Source: Clostridiales bacterium
GTDB taxonomy: Bacteria; Bacillota; Clostridia; Saccharofermentanales; Saccharofermentanaceae
Length of the DNA stretch: 64,000 bases
Direction: 5' to 3'
NCBI GenBank assembly: GCA_017510605.1
Contig: JAFWMQ010000007.1
Coordinates: forward strand, 1 to 64,000
Below are positions 50,901 through 60,379 of the stretch, piece after piece (within the stretch, counting starts at the first letter, position 1; each line of letters opens with the position of its first letter). A program made the translations under genes and the position numbers. Under the pieces are notes generated by a model. That model saw only the letters and a list, made by a program, of their open reading frames with translations, had not been told where the DNA came from and did no database searches.

Positions 50901-51797
50901 CGGAGCAAGACACTCAAAGAAATCAATTCCCTTATGTGTCTCAAACTGTTCAACCGCCTTTTCTATAGAGGAAGTAACCAGGCTCAGGAATTCATCGTTC
51001 GAATATTCTTCCACGATCTGATACTTGGGATGTTCTTTCAGGACAGACGCAAAACTGCTGTCCTCGAACAGTTCTTTAACTTGAATCAGATAATCCTTTA
51101 TCTCCCCGGAAATCTGTTCTAACTCAGAAGAGAACATGATCTGATTATTCTTATCACATTCTTCACGCTTCTTGAGTAATGCATCGCATTTTAAGAGATA
51201 ATCCGGCAGGCTTCGCAGTGTCTTAAACGTGCTCTTTACCAGACCTGCAAGAGAATTGTCACTTCTGCCGTCACCAAATCTTCTGGTAAATCTGATAAAC
51301 GGATCGTCTTCAGATCTGCACTCCGCATACATATCTTTGATTGCATATTCGATTGCTGTATTGAGCAATACATCCTGTTCGCTGCCTGACACTATCCTGC
51401 ATGAGGGATCGGTAAATTCAGCCATCTTCTCATTCTTGATAAGATAACCCTTTTCCCTGATGACTCTCGAACAAAATCCGTGCATAGTCTGGATATATGC
51501 GTTAGGCAGAAGATCGATCTGGGAAGATAATCTGGATGCTAATTCGTTATCACCTGAAGCAGCCGCTTCATTTCTCTTGTTTCTGAGCTTTTCTTCGATC
51601 TTATCTGCCATGTGGGAAGCTGCGTCTTCAGTGAAGGTAACCACGAGCATCCTGTCAACGGATAAAGGACCGTTCTTAACTTCTTCACCGATCCTTTCAG
51701 TAAGAACCGTTGTCTTACCTGAACCCGCGGATGCGGAAACGAGATTGTTCTTTATATCTGCATCAATGATCTTTTGCTGTTCATCAGAATACTTCAT
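47976..51797 (-). CDS. addA: AddA helicase-nuclease subunit
   Basis: This 1273-residue protein is the helicase-nuclease subunit of the AddAB recombination complex, equivalent in role to RecBCD. The UvrD-type helicase core has Walker A ASAGSGKT (residues 22-29), EIFVDEYQDN for motif II, and VGDVKQSIYKFRFADP and TTMTVHKSKGLEFP for later motifs. The RecB-type nuclease domain ends with GIIDLIYKTEEGYTILDYKTDR, the catalytic Asp/Lys region. AddAB processes DNA ends for RecA loading. The gene starts 3 nt after the stop of addB. Confidence 0.96.
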   Translation of the reverse strand: MKYSDEQQKIIDADIKNNLVSASAGSGKTTVLTERIGEEVKNGPLSVDRMLVVTFTEDAASHMADKIEEKLRNKRNEAAASGDNELASRLSSQIDLLPNAYIQTMHGFCSRVIREKGYLIKNEKMAEFTDPSCRIVSGSEQDVLLNTAIEYAIKDMYAECRSEDDPFIRFTRRFGDGRSDNSLAGLVKSTFKTLRSLPDYLLKCDALLKKREECDKNNQIMFSSELEQISGEIKDYLIQVKELFEDSSFASVLKEHPKYQIVEEYSNDEFLSLVTSSIEKAVEQFETHKGIDFFECLAPVKDLNSLTFKSFFQKADLNGDDRPILAVVTLRHFISPGCLSDSKYTNPYDLPDEYIKLIGFDKEQILANQKTGTEACRSFVELLKKTDEEYADIKNHMHCMDYSDLEHTAYEILKKVKNADTGADGKLSEAGEFYQEKFIEIFVDEYQDNTKLQDAIIECFERPEGNVFRVGDVKQSIYKFRFADPTIFMDKMKAYESDGSKGQIHYLKENHRSTCKILAFANYIFEQIMSEEASEIEYNDSQRLSRAEEAQEGDFPRIIVADKSIAKTDDGDKTKPETRAILAAVESEVRRYLESGKRADGSKPEFKDICIITATNGQAERIAKYLNGCTLNDGRKIEASGRFTTDVFEDLDIHRLINFLICLGNSYRDDYLASVMLSNYKFSNFTVNELAEIQAFIHEMEGPSLEKEPLMLRLRIFSERSDSELVPRVKSFVDVFDKIRMNSLVTDIDDIIELIYRETGIKATIEAREGDSTKFDVFKDWLSESFKRRGSDVTGIADSLEQMKIQIRQADIEVTDASKNKITTMTVHKSKGLEFPFVILLATGEQDEQKDNLSSIMFDPNYGFITEDYDSDAIVRNHSFEQFVYKMNMDLKTNAETCRLLYVALTRAEENLSVITCADFKDTTKASPVRKAFIHSLDYEKKSFDKKHWLAGDMKLPYCLFSALARSKDGNDLRDVAGCGDLTTGNTVVFRDFTGNETKGFEVVKLDAELLTSLYEAKKANSAGAEDNEPDNDDKPMFDNDGKLVFPEYKFMNSVDVPFKVSVTGISGSGKPTETTHVDMAIRSIDDFESDNVSLLTAAAKGTVLHRIMRFIDFEGIKNGFGSFEFEIEALINDGYLNICPADKAREVAFEFREGIEAFCKSDRCEDIIRSINEGTARSEKPIVFSVYISGDSGDSALVQGIIDLIYKTEEGYTILDYKTDRLSGINAEERAKEALERHAFQLNSYAAACEEDGINVAHKLLYLVRYGEFVEV

Positions 51798-51800
51798 GAC

Positions 51801-54800
51801 TTATCCCTCCTTCCCGCTGTTATCTTCAGCTTTATCCAGAATATCCTTCATTGCAAGGATCGTTCTCCTGACTTCAGACTTCATGCTCTTATCTGCGCCG
51901 ATCCGCTTAGTCTCATCATCGTAACCGGGATCCTTATCCGGCTTTCCTGATTTGGCAAATGCTTCGCATTTCTTGACCATAACTCCGTATTTGCTGTCAC
52001 TGCCTGTATCGATCTGCGGCCTGCCCTTGGAATTAGAAGGGTCATTTCCGCAGAAGCCTTTATAACTGCAGAAACTGCAAAGATCGATCTTATTGGCGGA
52101 GGTAACTGCATCTGCCTTGCCGTTTGCTATCTGATCTGCGCTTTCCTTAATGATGTGTTTTGCATATCTGACAGCAACTGTTATTGCGTCTTTGTTATAT
52201 CCTGAAAGCTGAGGAACACACACAACGGGGTCGCCTTTATCATTGGCCTTCAATCCTACGAGAACATATCCGTAATCATCTACAACAGCCTGCTTATCCT
52301 CTTTTGAATTCATGTCAAGGATAGCTCCCGAATATACAGGCAGCTGGATCTGCGTACCGCGTAAAAGCTTAGCCGCATCAACTGCTTTATCACCGCTCTT
52401 ATAATCAATCGTTCTGATATGGATCTTTCCGTCTTCATCAGTTCTTACATCATATCTGTCTATGAAGCCTGTAAATTTCAATTCCATTCCTTCATAAGGA
52501 ATATTCAGGACCAGATCACCCTTGCCTATCTGAGCTTCAACACCTTCAGGAACAAATCCGGTATTATACGAATCTGTAAGAACATCCCTGAACATCTTGG
52601 TAAACATTCTCCTAAGCTTTGCGTAAGTATCCATCTCAAAGACTTTGTCTTTAGGATTACCTTCACTGTCAACAGAACCATATACGGCTCTGGAAGCTAC
52701 GGCTTCTTTAAGACATTTATCCGCAAATTCCCCGTACTTTATGTCGTTATCAAGGATTTCCTTAGCCTTTTGTCTGAATATCTCCGGATCTTTCCCGCTC
52801 TCATCACGAAGGGTTCTGTATGCAGCCTCAAACATGCCGTGTATCAGAGTTCCGAATGAATTCGTCATTATCTTAGTGTTGTCATCTCTTTCTCTGATCC
52901 TGAGCTGCTTATCCATCATGAACCGGAAAGCGCAGTCCCTGAAATTCTCGATTGAAGAAACACTGGCGTATATGACCTTGTTTTTTGTCCCGTCTTCTTT
53001 TTTTCTCGTAAGAAGTCTGGTCATGATGTCCGAAGAGATCCTGGCATCCTCGTAATGATGCCTGAACTTAACAGCTTCGCCTGCAACAGGATTCTTAAAT
53101 GAATTCACAATGTGGTGTTCAGGATCAACAAATCTTTCCAGGTATTCAAACACACGGCTCTTCGGCTTGCCGTATTCGTGAACCATATACAGCATGTCTT
53201 CAGCCGAACCTAAGAGCAGACAAGCTGTTACAAATTCTTCTCTCATTTTGCTCTCGGCCTTATCAGGCAGTTTGATATTCTCTGAAGCGCCGGATAAAGA
53301 TTGAAGTTCATTACCGCTCAAAAGGCCCTCCCTCATCCTCACATACGGGAAGTTATCCTTCTGTGCGCCAACAATAAATAACACCTTGCAAGCCGTTACA
53401 AAAGCATGTTCCGGAGTCGTTATCTCAATTGAATCAACTTTCAGTGGAATCGTGCCTTCAGTCCGGTTCCTCATATCGGTCCTGATCATTGCAATGAAAT
53501 CCTGCTGACTGATCTCGCAATCATTCATCTCATGTATTGAACACATAAGCAGGCTTACAAGTTCATCATAACCCCTGACAAGAGCAACAGCCGCACTGCT
53601 GTCTCCTCTTCCGAGCAATTCATCCCGCAACGGCTCGATGAAGCCTCTCATACTGTCAAGATATTTAAGACAGGCATTGGCCTTTCCTGCCAATGTCCGC
53701 TCATTATAGATCGATTCGCATGCCGCTTTGAGCGGGATTAACGTACGGACTACAATGAACTTATAAAAGAACTCTCCGCTGTCAACAAAGCCCTCCTTGT
53801 AATCCGGAACCGTATTTCCGATTATCCATATCTTCGGTCTTTGATCTTGTCCTTCTTTATCCGCACTGATATATGCACTCTCATCAAATATTCTTCCGCA
53901 ATCCGTTATATTCTTTGCATAGCAGTAATTCTCGAAGCTGTCGGCAATATATGGCGGAACACGGAGCATTCCGGAGCGCATTGCCTTCATAAACAGTTCT
54001 AATGTATAACCTGCCCTTGGCAGTTCCAGCAGGACCTGCATCATATAAGGAACTACAGTTCCGCCCAGAGCTATCTTACGGTCAATAAAGAGATCCAGGC
54101 CATATAACTCAGCCGTACTCCTCATTCTGGTCATGATATCTTCATTACAGCAGACGATCCTTATATCACGATATCTGTATCCCTTATTCCTGGTAAGATC
54201 TATGATCTCATTGAATATATATCCTACTCTGTCATCAACGCCTGCAAGTTCGGCGAGTTTTATGCTGTCTTCAGGATTGATATCCTCAGGCTTAATATCA
54301 GAAGCAAAACCCTTTACTATCTCACTTAACGCATCTGTCTTCCCAGGTACTGAAAGACTGCTTCCTGCAGCACCTAATCCCTCAAGCATAGTTCTGAAAT
54401 CTTCACCGTTTTTACAGACGGCAGAAAATTCCCGGTCAGACTCTGAAACAAGAACATTAAATCCAATTTCCGCGCCAAGTTCAGACAGGAGAGAAATCAG
54501 CTTGATCTCCTTCGGGGTAAGCATTCTGGTAGATCCGAAACCCACAAAACACACTTTGGATCTTAAAAGTGATCTAAGATTGCCCATGCGTCTCCCTGAG
54601 AGCTTATCGGGAGTCAGTTCTGATAACTTATCACACGCAAGAGCAATAGGCTCTCTCAAAAGATTAAGACCATATTTGGAATTCATTCCTTCAAGTTCGC
54701 TCATTATCAGATGAAGATCGTTAAGTTTCTTAAGGAAGGCATCAGAAGATGTCGTCTTATCCAAAGCCTTGATCGCTTCTTCGATATCATTAACGCCTAC

Positions 54801-55241
54801 GCCATATCGGGAAAAGTCTCCCAAAAGAGCAATCATCAAATTGATGTAGTCGATCCTTGAAGATAAAGTGCCAAACGCTTTGAGTTTATCCTTATTGCCT
54901 GCAAGAATATTATAGATTGCATTGCGAAGCATAATATCTCCGCCCTCGGCAATATAATTCGTTCCAAGATCATCAAGGATATTGCCTGCAAGCTTGCGGA
55001 AACTCAGGACATCTCCTGTTACAAGCGAAGAAGATAATGTCAGGCTGCCTTCATCAGTTTTGATAGTGCTGCTGTCATGAGCAATGCTCTCCTTATAAGA
55101 AAGCACCTCCCGTTCGACCTGTGCTTTTGCAAATTCCGGTGCTACAAAAATAATCTCCCTGCCCTGTGAATTACTGACAGCATCTTCTATCACTTCACGT
55201 GAGACAGGCCTTATCGTACTGTAAGTCTTAAATCCAATCAT
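51801..55241 (-). CDS. addB: AddB subunit, lacking the N-terminal Walker A
   Basis: This 1146-residue protein pairs with AddA. The C-terminal half has the RecB-type nuclease site (FTGFIDRYDV, IRTIDYKSGD) and the four cysteines of the AddB iron-sulphur cluster: one in FRDCAFRF and three in CSFCSYKGFC. Most AddB proteins open with a nucleotide-binding GxxGxGKS loop; here the start is MIGFKTYSTIRPVSREVIED, without it. In Bacillus the AddB ATP site is not essential for helicase activity, so the complex may still work. The start ATG has CGAGGT upstream. Length is close to the family norm. Confidence 0.93.
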   Translation of the reverse strand: MIGFKTYSTIRPVSREVIEDAVSNSQGREIIFVAPEFAKAQVEREVLSYKESIAHDSSTIKTDEGSLTLSSSLVTGDVLSFRKLAGNILDDLGTNYIAEGGDIMLRNAIYNILAGNKDKLKAFGTLSSRIDYINLMIALLGDFSRYGVGVNDIEEAIKALDKTTSSDAFLKKLNDLHLIMSELEGMNSKYGLNLLREPIALACDKLSELTPDKLSGRRMGNLRSLLRSKVCFVGFGSTRMLTPKEIKLISLLSELGAEIGFNVLVSESDREFSAVCKNGEDFRTMLEGLGAAGSSLSVPGKTDALSEIVKGFASDIKPEDINPEDSIKLAELAGVDDRVGYIFNEIIDLTRNKGYRYRDIRIVCCNEDIMTRMRSTAELYGLDLFIDRKIALGGTVVPYMMQVLLELPRAGYTLELFMKAMRSGMLRVPPYIADSFENYCYAKNITDCGRIFDESAYISADKEGQDQRPKIWIIGNTVPDYKEGFVDSGEFFYKFIVVRTLIPLKAACESIYNERTLAGKANACLKYLDSMRGFIEPLRDELLGRGDSSAAVALVRGYDELVSLLMCSIHEMNDCEISQQDFIAMIRTDMRNRTEGTIPLKVDSIEITTPEHAFVTACKVLFIVGAQKDNFPYVRMREGLLSGNELQSLSGASENIKLPDKAESKMREEFVTACLLLGSAEDMLYMVHEYGKPKSRVFEYLERFVDPEHHIVNSFKNPVAGEAVKFRHHYEDARISSDIMTRLLTRKKEDGTKNKVIYASVSSIENFRDCAFRFMMDKQLRIRERDDNTKIMTNSFGTLIHGMFEAAYRTLRDESGKDPEIFRQKAKEILDNDIKYGEFADKCLKEAVASRAVYGSVDSEGNPKDKVFEMDTYAKLRRMFTKMFRDVLTDSYNTGFVPEGVEAQIGKGDLVLNIPYEGMELKFTGFIDRYDVRTDEDGKIHIRTIDYKSGDKAVDAAKLLRGTQIQLPVYSGAILDMNSKEDKQAVVDDYGYVLVGLKANDKGDPVVCVPQLSGYNKDAITVAVRYAKHIIKESADQIANGKADAVTSANKIDLCSFCSYKGFCGNDPSNSKGRPQIDTGSDSKYGVMVKKCEAFAKSGKPDKDPGYDDETKRIGADKSMKSEVRRTILAMKDILDKAEDNSGKEG

Positions 55242-55342
55242 ACTGCTACCTCGAAAATCTTTCTAACATAGATTTTACGATTTAGCAGACTGATTTTAAA
55301 GCGATTAATGGGACAGTTTGGGCTGTCAGACACTTTTTCCGG

Positions 55343-57136
55343 TTATGTTGAAAGTCTTTTTTCGACTTCTGTCTGGGCTTCGTCAAGGAAGGCCTGAGGA
55401 TCACATTTCTGATAGGCTTCCATGTATTCTTCCCACGTCTCATCAAAGTCATTACTTATAACAAGCTTAGGTAACCATTCATGTTTACACAGGCCCATCC
55501 TGTCCCATGCCAGACCGCCCGGAGTGTTATCGGTAAGACTGTTAGACCATGTCCAGAGCGGATACCAGGGTGTATGCTCACGATATTCCGATCCGATCAT
55601 TTCGACATAATTATTCACGCCATATGCTTCAAAGCATTTAACTACCGGTTTTGACAGACCTTCTTTAAATATTGAAGGCTGGTCTTCAGGCATCATGCAG
55701 TTTCTCCCATCCCTGCTCATACCTCTCCATTGAGGCATATACGAGTATTCACATGTATGGGAATTCTTATATCTGTCAAGGCTCCAATTATCCATCATCT
55801 CCTGAGACCTGTAATATGTGCCCTGACTGTCCACAAGATAATCAACACCTTCAATACCCCAGAAACGGAGATCGTGTATTTCCTGATCAAGGATATCGTT
55901 CATGAACTTGAATGCAAGATCAGGATCCACACAACTTGTCGTAACGGCAATACCTGAAGAATAATCAATCTCACTGCCGTATGTATGCCACTGCTGCGGC
56001 ATGCCGGGTTCAGAAACCAGACCAAGAGGGATATAATCGCATCCTATCTCAGAAAGGCTGAAGCTGCTTCCGTCAGATGCCGGTCTGAGCGTAGCAAACT
56101 GATCTTTTATGGTATATGCAAAATCCCAATATTGATCGTTCATACCGAGAACGCAGCCTGTCAAAAGCTTGCTGATATATTCATCGTATGTCTGAACGGC
56201 AAAGTCCGGATCGATAACACCCTTATTATATTCTTCGTTGAGTTTCCTGAAGTAATTCTCAGCTGTGGCAGTCGTATTATAATCAACGACCTTCGGATTA
56301 TTTATACCATCTTCAACATTAACTATTACGCAGCCGTCATACGGATAACCATCAAGATACATTGGGGCATTTTCCAGGCAGAAATATCTCCAGCTATCAC
56401 AAAGACAAGTGTATGGAATTACAGGTGTTCCATCCGGAAGTTCCGGGTTGGCTTCAGCAAAACTCTCAAGAAGATCAAAATACTGGTCAAGTGTCTCAAC
56501 TGCCGGATATCCAGCCCATTCAAGAACACGTGCCTGGATCCAGAAGGCCTGCCCTGTATGGGTCGTTGTCGTGTCTCTCAAATATTGGTTATCGAAAACA
56601 TTTGCCCAGTAAATATGTCCGTCATCCATCCGGAATCTTTCCCATTCCTCATCCGTGTACATCTCCTTGAGATTAGGGTATTTCTCAAGATATTCATCCC
56701 ATGCTACGAGCATTCCGTTATAGTACAGCTCAATATTAGATTCGCCTCCGTCAATGAAATCAGTAAGTTCTCCGGATGCCATCATAACAGAGACCGCTTC
56801 CTCGGCATACATCCCTGTAAGCCATGTCTCATCAACACGCACACCTGTTTTCTCTGCAATAAGTTCCTTAATGTCATTATCGCCGTTCTTAGCACTGCCG
56901 ACCATAGTGATGAACATCGTCATATCAACTATTCCGGAATCAGGTTCAGCAGTCGGCGTCGGAATAATATCTGGATCGGAAGGATCAGTCTGAATACTGT
57001 TCTTATGCTCAGGCTTCGACATCTCAGAATTCTTATTAACCCCGGATCCGTGTCCGGTGGTCTTATCACAGGCACACATCAACAGCACCGAAACAACCAT
57101 CAGACATGCTGTTATCTTGCGGAATCTCATCATCAT
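55343..57136 (-). CDS. Extracellular solute-binding lipoprotein
   Basis: This 597-residue protein has a signal peptide with a lipobox ending MCAC (C23) and a mature part that resembles family 1-type binding proteins for sugars or oligosaccharides (LipO-like): DMTMFITMVGSAKNGDNDI, then VMMASGELTDFIDGG and a C-terminal EEYMEAYQKCDPQAFL segment. It should bind an external ligand for an ABC transporter. No permease or ATPase gene is in the window, so it is an orphan binding protein here. The start is ATG 57136, 8 nt after GGAGG. Confidence 0.9.
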   Translation of the reverse strand: MMMRFRKITACLMVVSVLLMCACDKTTGHGSGVNKNSEMSKPEHKNSIQTDPSDPDIIPTPTAEPDSGIVDMTMFITMVGSAKNGDNDIKELIAEKTGVRVDETWLTGMYAEEAVSVMMASGELTDFIDGGESNIELYYNGMLVAWDEYLEKYPNLKEMYTDEEWERFRMDDGHIYWANVFDNQYLRDTTTTHTGQAFWIQARVLEWAGYPAVETLDQYFDLLESFAEANPELPDGTPVIPYTCLCDSWRYFCLENAPMYLDGYPYDGCVIVNVEDGINNPKVVDYNTTATAENYFRKLNEEYNKGVIDPDFAVQTYDEYISKLLTGCVLGMNDQYWDFAYTIKDQFATLRPASDGSSFSLSEIGCDYIPLGLVSEPGMPQQWHTYGSEIDYSSGIAVTTSCVDPDLAFKFMNDILDQEIHDLRFWGIEGVDYLVDSQGTYYRSQEMMDNWSLDRYKNSHTCEYSYMPQWRGMSRDGRNCMMPEDQPSIFKEGLSKPVVKCFEAYGVNNYVEMIGSEYREHTPWYPLWTWSNSLTDNTPGGLAWDRMGLCKHEWLPKLVISNDFDETWEEYMEAYQKCDPQAFLDEAQTEVEKRLST

Positions 57137-57195
57137 ATTCTTTTCCTCCAACCCCAAATAATCAATTATCCATATGTAGGATAACAAACATTCCG

Positions 57196-58185
57196 TTATT
57201 GTGTTAGCGGAAGAACTTTCTTCTCGATAAAATCCACCCTGTCGAATATTCTCGGCTTAAAAGTTCCCGTAACTCCGACAGAAATATTCTTTTCTTTATC
57301 GACATAGATCACATTGCCGCCGTCACCTATTGCAGCAAATACTTTTCTGTCCTTATACGGTTTATACCAAAGATAACCGTAATCCATAAACCCGAACATC
57401 TTTCCGAGTTTTATATGCGGCGCTGTCATATCATTTAAATACTTTTCTGAAATTATCTCTTTGCCGTCGTAAACACCGTTATTCAAAACAAGATGTCCGA
57501 TCTTTGCAAGATCTATAGCTGACAGGCATAATCCCCATCCTGCGGTTACTGTATCTTTAGGATCTGAATACCACTCGTTTTTTCTCGGATTCTTATTCAT
57601 GAGATAATCAAACTGGTCTTCTTTGGAACTGTCTCCGTGAATAACATGTTCAGGAATACCAAGAGGAACAAACAGGTTCTTGTTGGCAAAATCAATGCAT
57701 TTTTCACCGGTCACGTTTTCGATGATCCCGGATAAGATCTGGATGCCGAGCGTAGCGTATTTAAACTCACCTGTTATTCCTGTCCGGCCGCCCAAAAGAT
57801 CAAGCGCTGCTACAGTCCAATCATCAGATGTGCAGACCTTTTTCCAAGGCTCTGAGCGGTATTTATATGGTGCTGTCATCGTCAGGAGATGCCTGAGTTC
57901 CACATCATAAATGGTCTTTTCTCCCCGTTTAACCTGATAATCAGGAAAGAAATCAATTACTTTCTGCTCAACGTCTTTGATATAGCCTTTATCTATAGCG
58001 ATGCCTGTCAGTAAAGACATAATGCCCTTGGTTACTGACATGACATTAGCAGCATCCTGTGCCGAAAAACCGCGCCAGCAGTCTTCATATATAACAAGGC
58101 CGTCTTTTATGGCACATATCTGACAGATATTGCTCTCATTTCCCGTACTGTTTAAAACGAACTTATGAAACTCTTCTTTGTTCAT
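57196..58185 (-). CDS. Beta-lactamase-fold serine hydrolase
   Basis: This 329-residue protein is a class C beta-lactamase/esterase-like hydrolase. The nucleophile motif SxxK is SVTK (about residue 50-53), with the FxP-like PDYQVKRG and a Tyr-containing YDVELRHLLTMTA region following. No signal peptide is seen, so it is probably cytoplasmic. The start is taken at the second ATG (58185), which has GAGG at normal spacing. It may act on peptides, esters or lactams; the substrate is unknown. Confidence 0.88.
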   Translation of the reverse strand: MNKEEFHKFVLNSTGNESNICQICAIKDGLVIYEDCWRGFSAQDAANVMSVTKGIMSLLTGIAIDKGYIKDVEQKVIDFFPDYQVKRGEKTIYDVELRHLLTMTAPYKYRSEPWKKVCTSDDWTVAALDLLGGRTGITGEFKYATLGIQILSGIIENVTGEKCIDFANKNLFVPLGIPEHVIHGDSSKEDQFDYLMNKNPRKNEWYSDPKDTVTAGWGLCLSAIDLAKIGHLVLNNGVYDGKEIISEKYLNDMTAPHIKLGKMFGFMDYGYLWYKPYKDRKVFAAIGDGGNVIYVDKEKNISVGVTGTFKPRIFDRVDFIEKKVLPLTQ

Positions 58186-58282
58186 ATTCATACCTCATTT
58201 AATCAGAATCAGGACGTCCGATTAGAAGCGTAATATGATTAAAAATTGTTTTCAAGTACTATTTCTATGGAAATTACCGGTA

Positions 58283-58819
58283 TTAAATATTCTCTTTGTC
58301 TTTATAGACTCTTGAGCCTGTAGCGCCGGTCTGTCCCTGATATTTACCGTTATATGGATTGATAGCGTGATCGTCCATTTCAGCAAACACCAGCTGACCG
58401 ACTCTTCTTCCAGCTTTTAATTCTATGGCACATTTATTTGCATTATAGAGTTCCAAAGTAATTTCCCCTTTGAAACCGGGATCGACCCATCCGGCGTTCT
58501 GGATAAATAAACCCATCCTGCCAAGTGAGCTTCTTCCTTCAACGAATGCAGTCAGATTATCAGGCAATTCGAAATATTCCATTGTTGTCGCAAGAACGAA
58601 CTGTCCGGGCATAATAAGAAAAGTATCTGAAGTAATGGATTTATACTTGATCTCGTTTTCCAGAGTGATTATTCCTGAAGGAGTGTCATCTACTACGCTG
58701 AAAGTGCGTCCAAGCCTTATATCCACGCTTGCCGGCTGGATCTGTTCCTGTGTAACAGGCTCGATCTTAAGCGTTTTCTCTTCTAACATCTTCATTATCG
58801 TCTTATCTGAAAGTATCAT
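58283..58819 (-). CDS. dcd: dCTP deaminase
   Basis: This 178-residue protein converts dCTP to dUTP (or, in bifunctional forms, to dUMP). It has the family signatures [21 protein letters not shown] with the catalytic glutamate/serine region, [16 protein letters not shown] and GRRVGQLVF. Whether it is mono- or bifunctional cannot be told by eye. It forms a trimer. Confidence 0.95.
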   Translation of the reverse strand: MILSDKTIMKMLEEKTLKIEPVTQEQIQPASVDIRLGRTFSVVDDTPSGIITLENEIKYKSITSDTFLIMPGQFVLATTMEYFELPDNLTAFVEGRSSLGRMGLFIQNAGWVDPGFKGEITLELYNANKCAIELKAGRRVGQLVFAEMDDHAINPYNGKYQGQTGATGSRVYKDKENI

Positions 58820-58852
58820 CTAGTTATTCTCCCCTTTATTTTTCGAACTGCA

Positions 58853-59305
58853 TTACAGATTGTACTGCATAAAGTTTCCGTTGTGTTTAAATCCAAATGA
58901 CGTATAAAGCTTGACTCCCATGTCTGAAGCAGTGATCTGCACTGCACCGCAGCCGTAATTCCTTGCTTCATCAACTACGCGGCCAAGAAGTTCTTTGGCT
59001 ATTCCCATTCTCCGGTAATCCGGATCAGTAAACATGCTGGACAACAGGCCTATCCTGCCTGTCGGGCAACTGAAGTACGGCGGTTTCTCAACAAATGACA
59101 TTCCGCTTGTACCAATGATCTTATCGCCGTCTAAAGCAAGCCAGGACACAAAAGTACCGTCCGACAGATGACGGTGATAATAATCCTTAAGTGCCGGTAC
59201 AAGATCGATGTCTTCCGTGGCACCCTCTTCTCTTAATTGTGTGATCCTCATCTTTATGAAAACATCAAGATCGTCTTCAGTGAGTTTCCTGTAAGAGATT
59301 TCCAT
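58853..59305 (-). CDS. GNAT-family N-acetyltransferase
   Basis: This 150-residue protein has the GNAT pattern, with the acetyl-CoA-binding stretch MFTDPDYRRMGIAKELLGRVVDEA (RRMGIA, near residue 104) and a C-terminal GVKLYTSFGFKHNGNFMQY motif B. The start is ATG 59305, with AGGGGA upstream. The substrate is unknown. It lies between dcd and the metF terminator. Confidence 0.88.
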   Translation of the reverse strand: MEISYRKLTEDDLDVFIKMRITQLREEGATEDIDLVPALKDYYHRHLSDGTFVSWLALDGDKIIGTSGMSFVEKPPYFSCPTGRIGLLSSMFTDPDYRRMGIAKELLGRVVDEARNYGCGAVQITASDMGVKLYTSFGFKHNGNFMQYNL

Positions 59306-59460
59306 ATTGATTCCCCTATCTGCCACTTAATTATGATGGCTATTGAAAGATTCTAACATATAAAATCCTAAATTGCTCTTTGGTTTCAAGTGCTGAAAAA
59401 AGGCCTGTTTTTCAGTTATTCAGGTCTCTTTCCCGCCTTTTGGGTCATAGTGCAAAAATC

Positions 59461-59488
59461 AGACCCGATTTCACACGAAAACGGGTCT
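59461..59488 (-). terminator. Terminator of the metE-metF operon
   Basis: AGACCCG and CGGGTCT form a perfect 7-bp stem around a 14-nt loop, followed on the minus strand by GATTTTTG. It lies 30 nt past the metF stop codon. Confidence 0.75.
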
Positions 59489-59518
59489 TTTATCAGCACT
59501 CACAGATTTTAACGGATA

Positions 59519-60376
59519 TCAGACTATGTTTTTTATACCCTCACATATCCTTCTTGCAACCAGAGGATTATTCATGGTGTAAAGATGAATGCCTCTGATA
59601 TCGCTTACGAGGAGATCTATTATCTGACTTAAGCAATATGACATTCCGGCATCGAATAATGCTTCTTTGTTATCTTCATAACGCGAGATAATACGCTGGA
59701 ATCTTTTCGGAAAAGATGCATTGCACAATGATACCATTCTCTTGATCTGGGCTGCATTAATTACAGGCATTACACCGGGGATCACAGGAACTTCTATTCC
59801 TGCAATCTCGCATTCCTCGTGAAAACGGTAAAATATGTCGTTATCAAAGAAAAGCTGGGATAACAGCACCTCTGCTCCTGCATCCACTTTCTTTTTGAGA
59901 CTTTTGATCTCAGAAACTGTGCTCGGTGATTCGGGATGACACTCGGGATAACATGCCCCTAGAAAACAGAAGTCGTTATCAGTTTTAAGATAAGAGATCA
60001 GATCTGACGAATGTCTGAAGTCATCCTTCGCGCTCACGTTAGGATTCGGGTCCCCGCGAAGCGCGAGAATATTTTCTATTCCTTCATCTTTCAGGACATT
60101 GGCAAACTCGTCGATCTCTTTCTTATCGTAGTGAAGACATGTAAGATGCACCACAGGCTCTATGTTGTATTCATACTTGATCTTCTTTGCAAGTTCGATC
60201 GTCCTGTTGCAGTTGGATGATCCGCCGGCACCGAAGGTAACACTTATAAAGTCAGGCTTAAGTTCAGCCAGGACTTCCAAAGTCTCATCGATATTGTCGA
60301 GTTCAGTATCTTTCTTAGGCGGAAAGATCTCGAACGAGAGACTTCTTTTGGTGTTGTAGACCTGTGATACTTTCAT
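59519..60376 (-). CDS. metF: 5,10-methylenetetrahydrofolate reductase
   Basis: This 285-residue TIM-barrel flavoprotein reduces 5,10-methylene-THF to 5-methyl-THF, the methyl donor for methionine synthesis. Signatures are SFEIFPPKKDTE (with the catalytic glutamate E17), VTFGAGGSS, and LRGDPNPNVS. It follows metE by 3 nt in one operon, so the two supply and use the methyl group together. Confidence 0.96.
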   Translation of the reverse strand: MKVSQVYNTKRSLSFEIFPPKKDTELDNIDETLEVLAELKPDFISVTFGAGGSSNCNRTIELAKKIKYEYNIEPVVHLTCLHYDKKEIDEFANVLKDEGIENILALRGDPNPNVSAKDDFRHSSDLISYLKTDNDFCFLGACYPECHPESPSTVSEIKSLKKKVDAGAEVLLSQLFFDNDIFYRFHEECEIAGIEVPVIPGVMPVINAAQIKRMVSLCNASFPKRFQRIISRYEDNKEALFDAGMSYCLSQIIDLLVSDIRGIHLYTMNNPLVARRICEGIKNIV

Positions 60377-60379
60377 ACC

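Noticed and set aside
55985..57184. Plus-strand open frame of about 400 codons
   Set aside because: It lies wholly antisense to the solute-binding lipoprotein, which has a lipobox, a strong ribosome-binding site and family motifs. The antisense frame has no such support.
59380..59598. Plus-strand open frame across the metF terminator
   Set aside because: It overlaps a hairpin and the end of metF, without a start signal.
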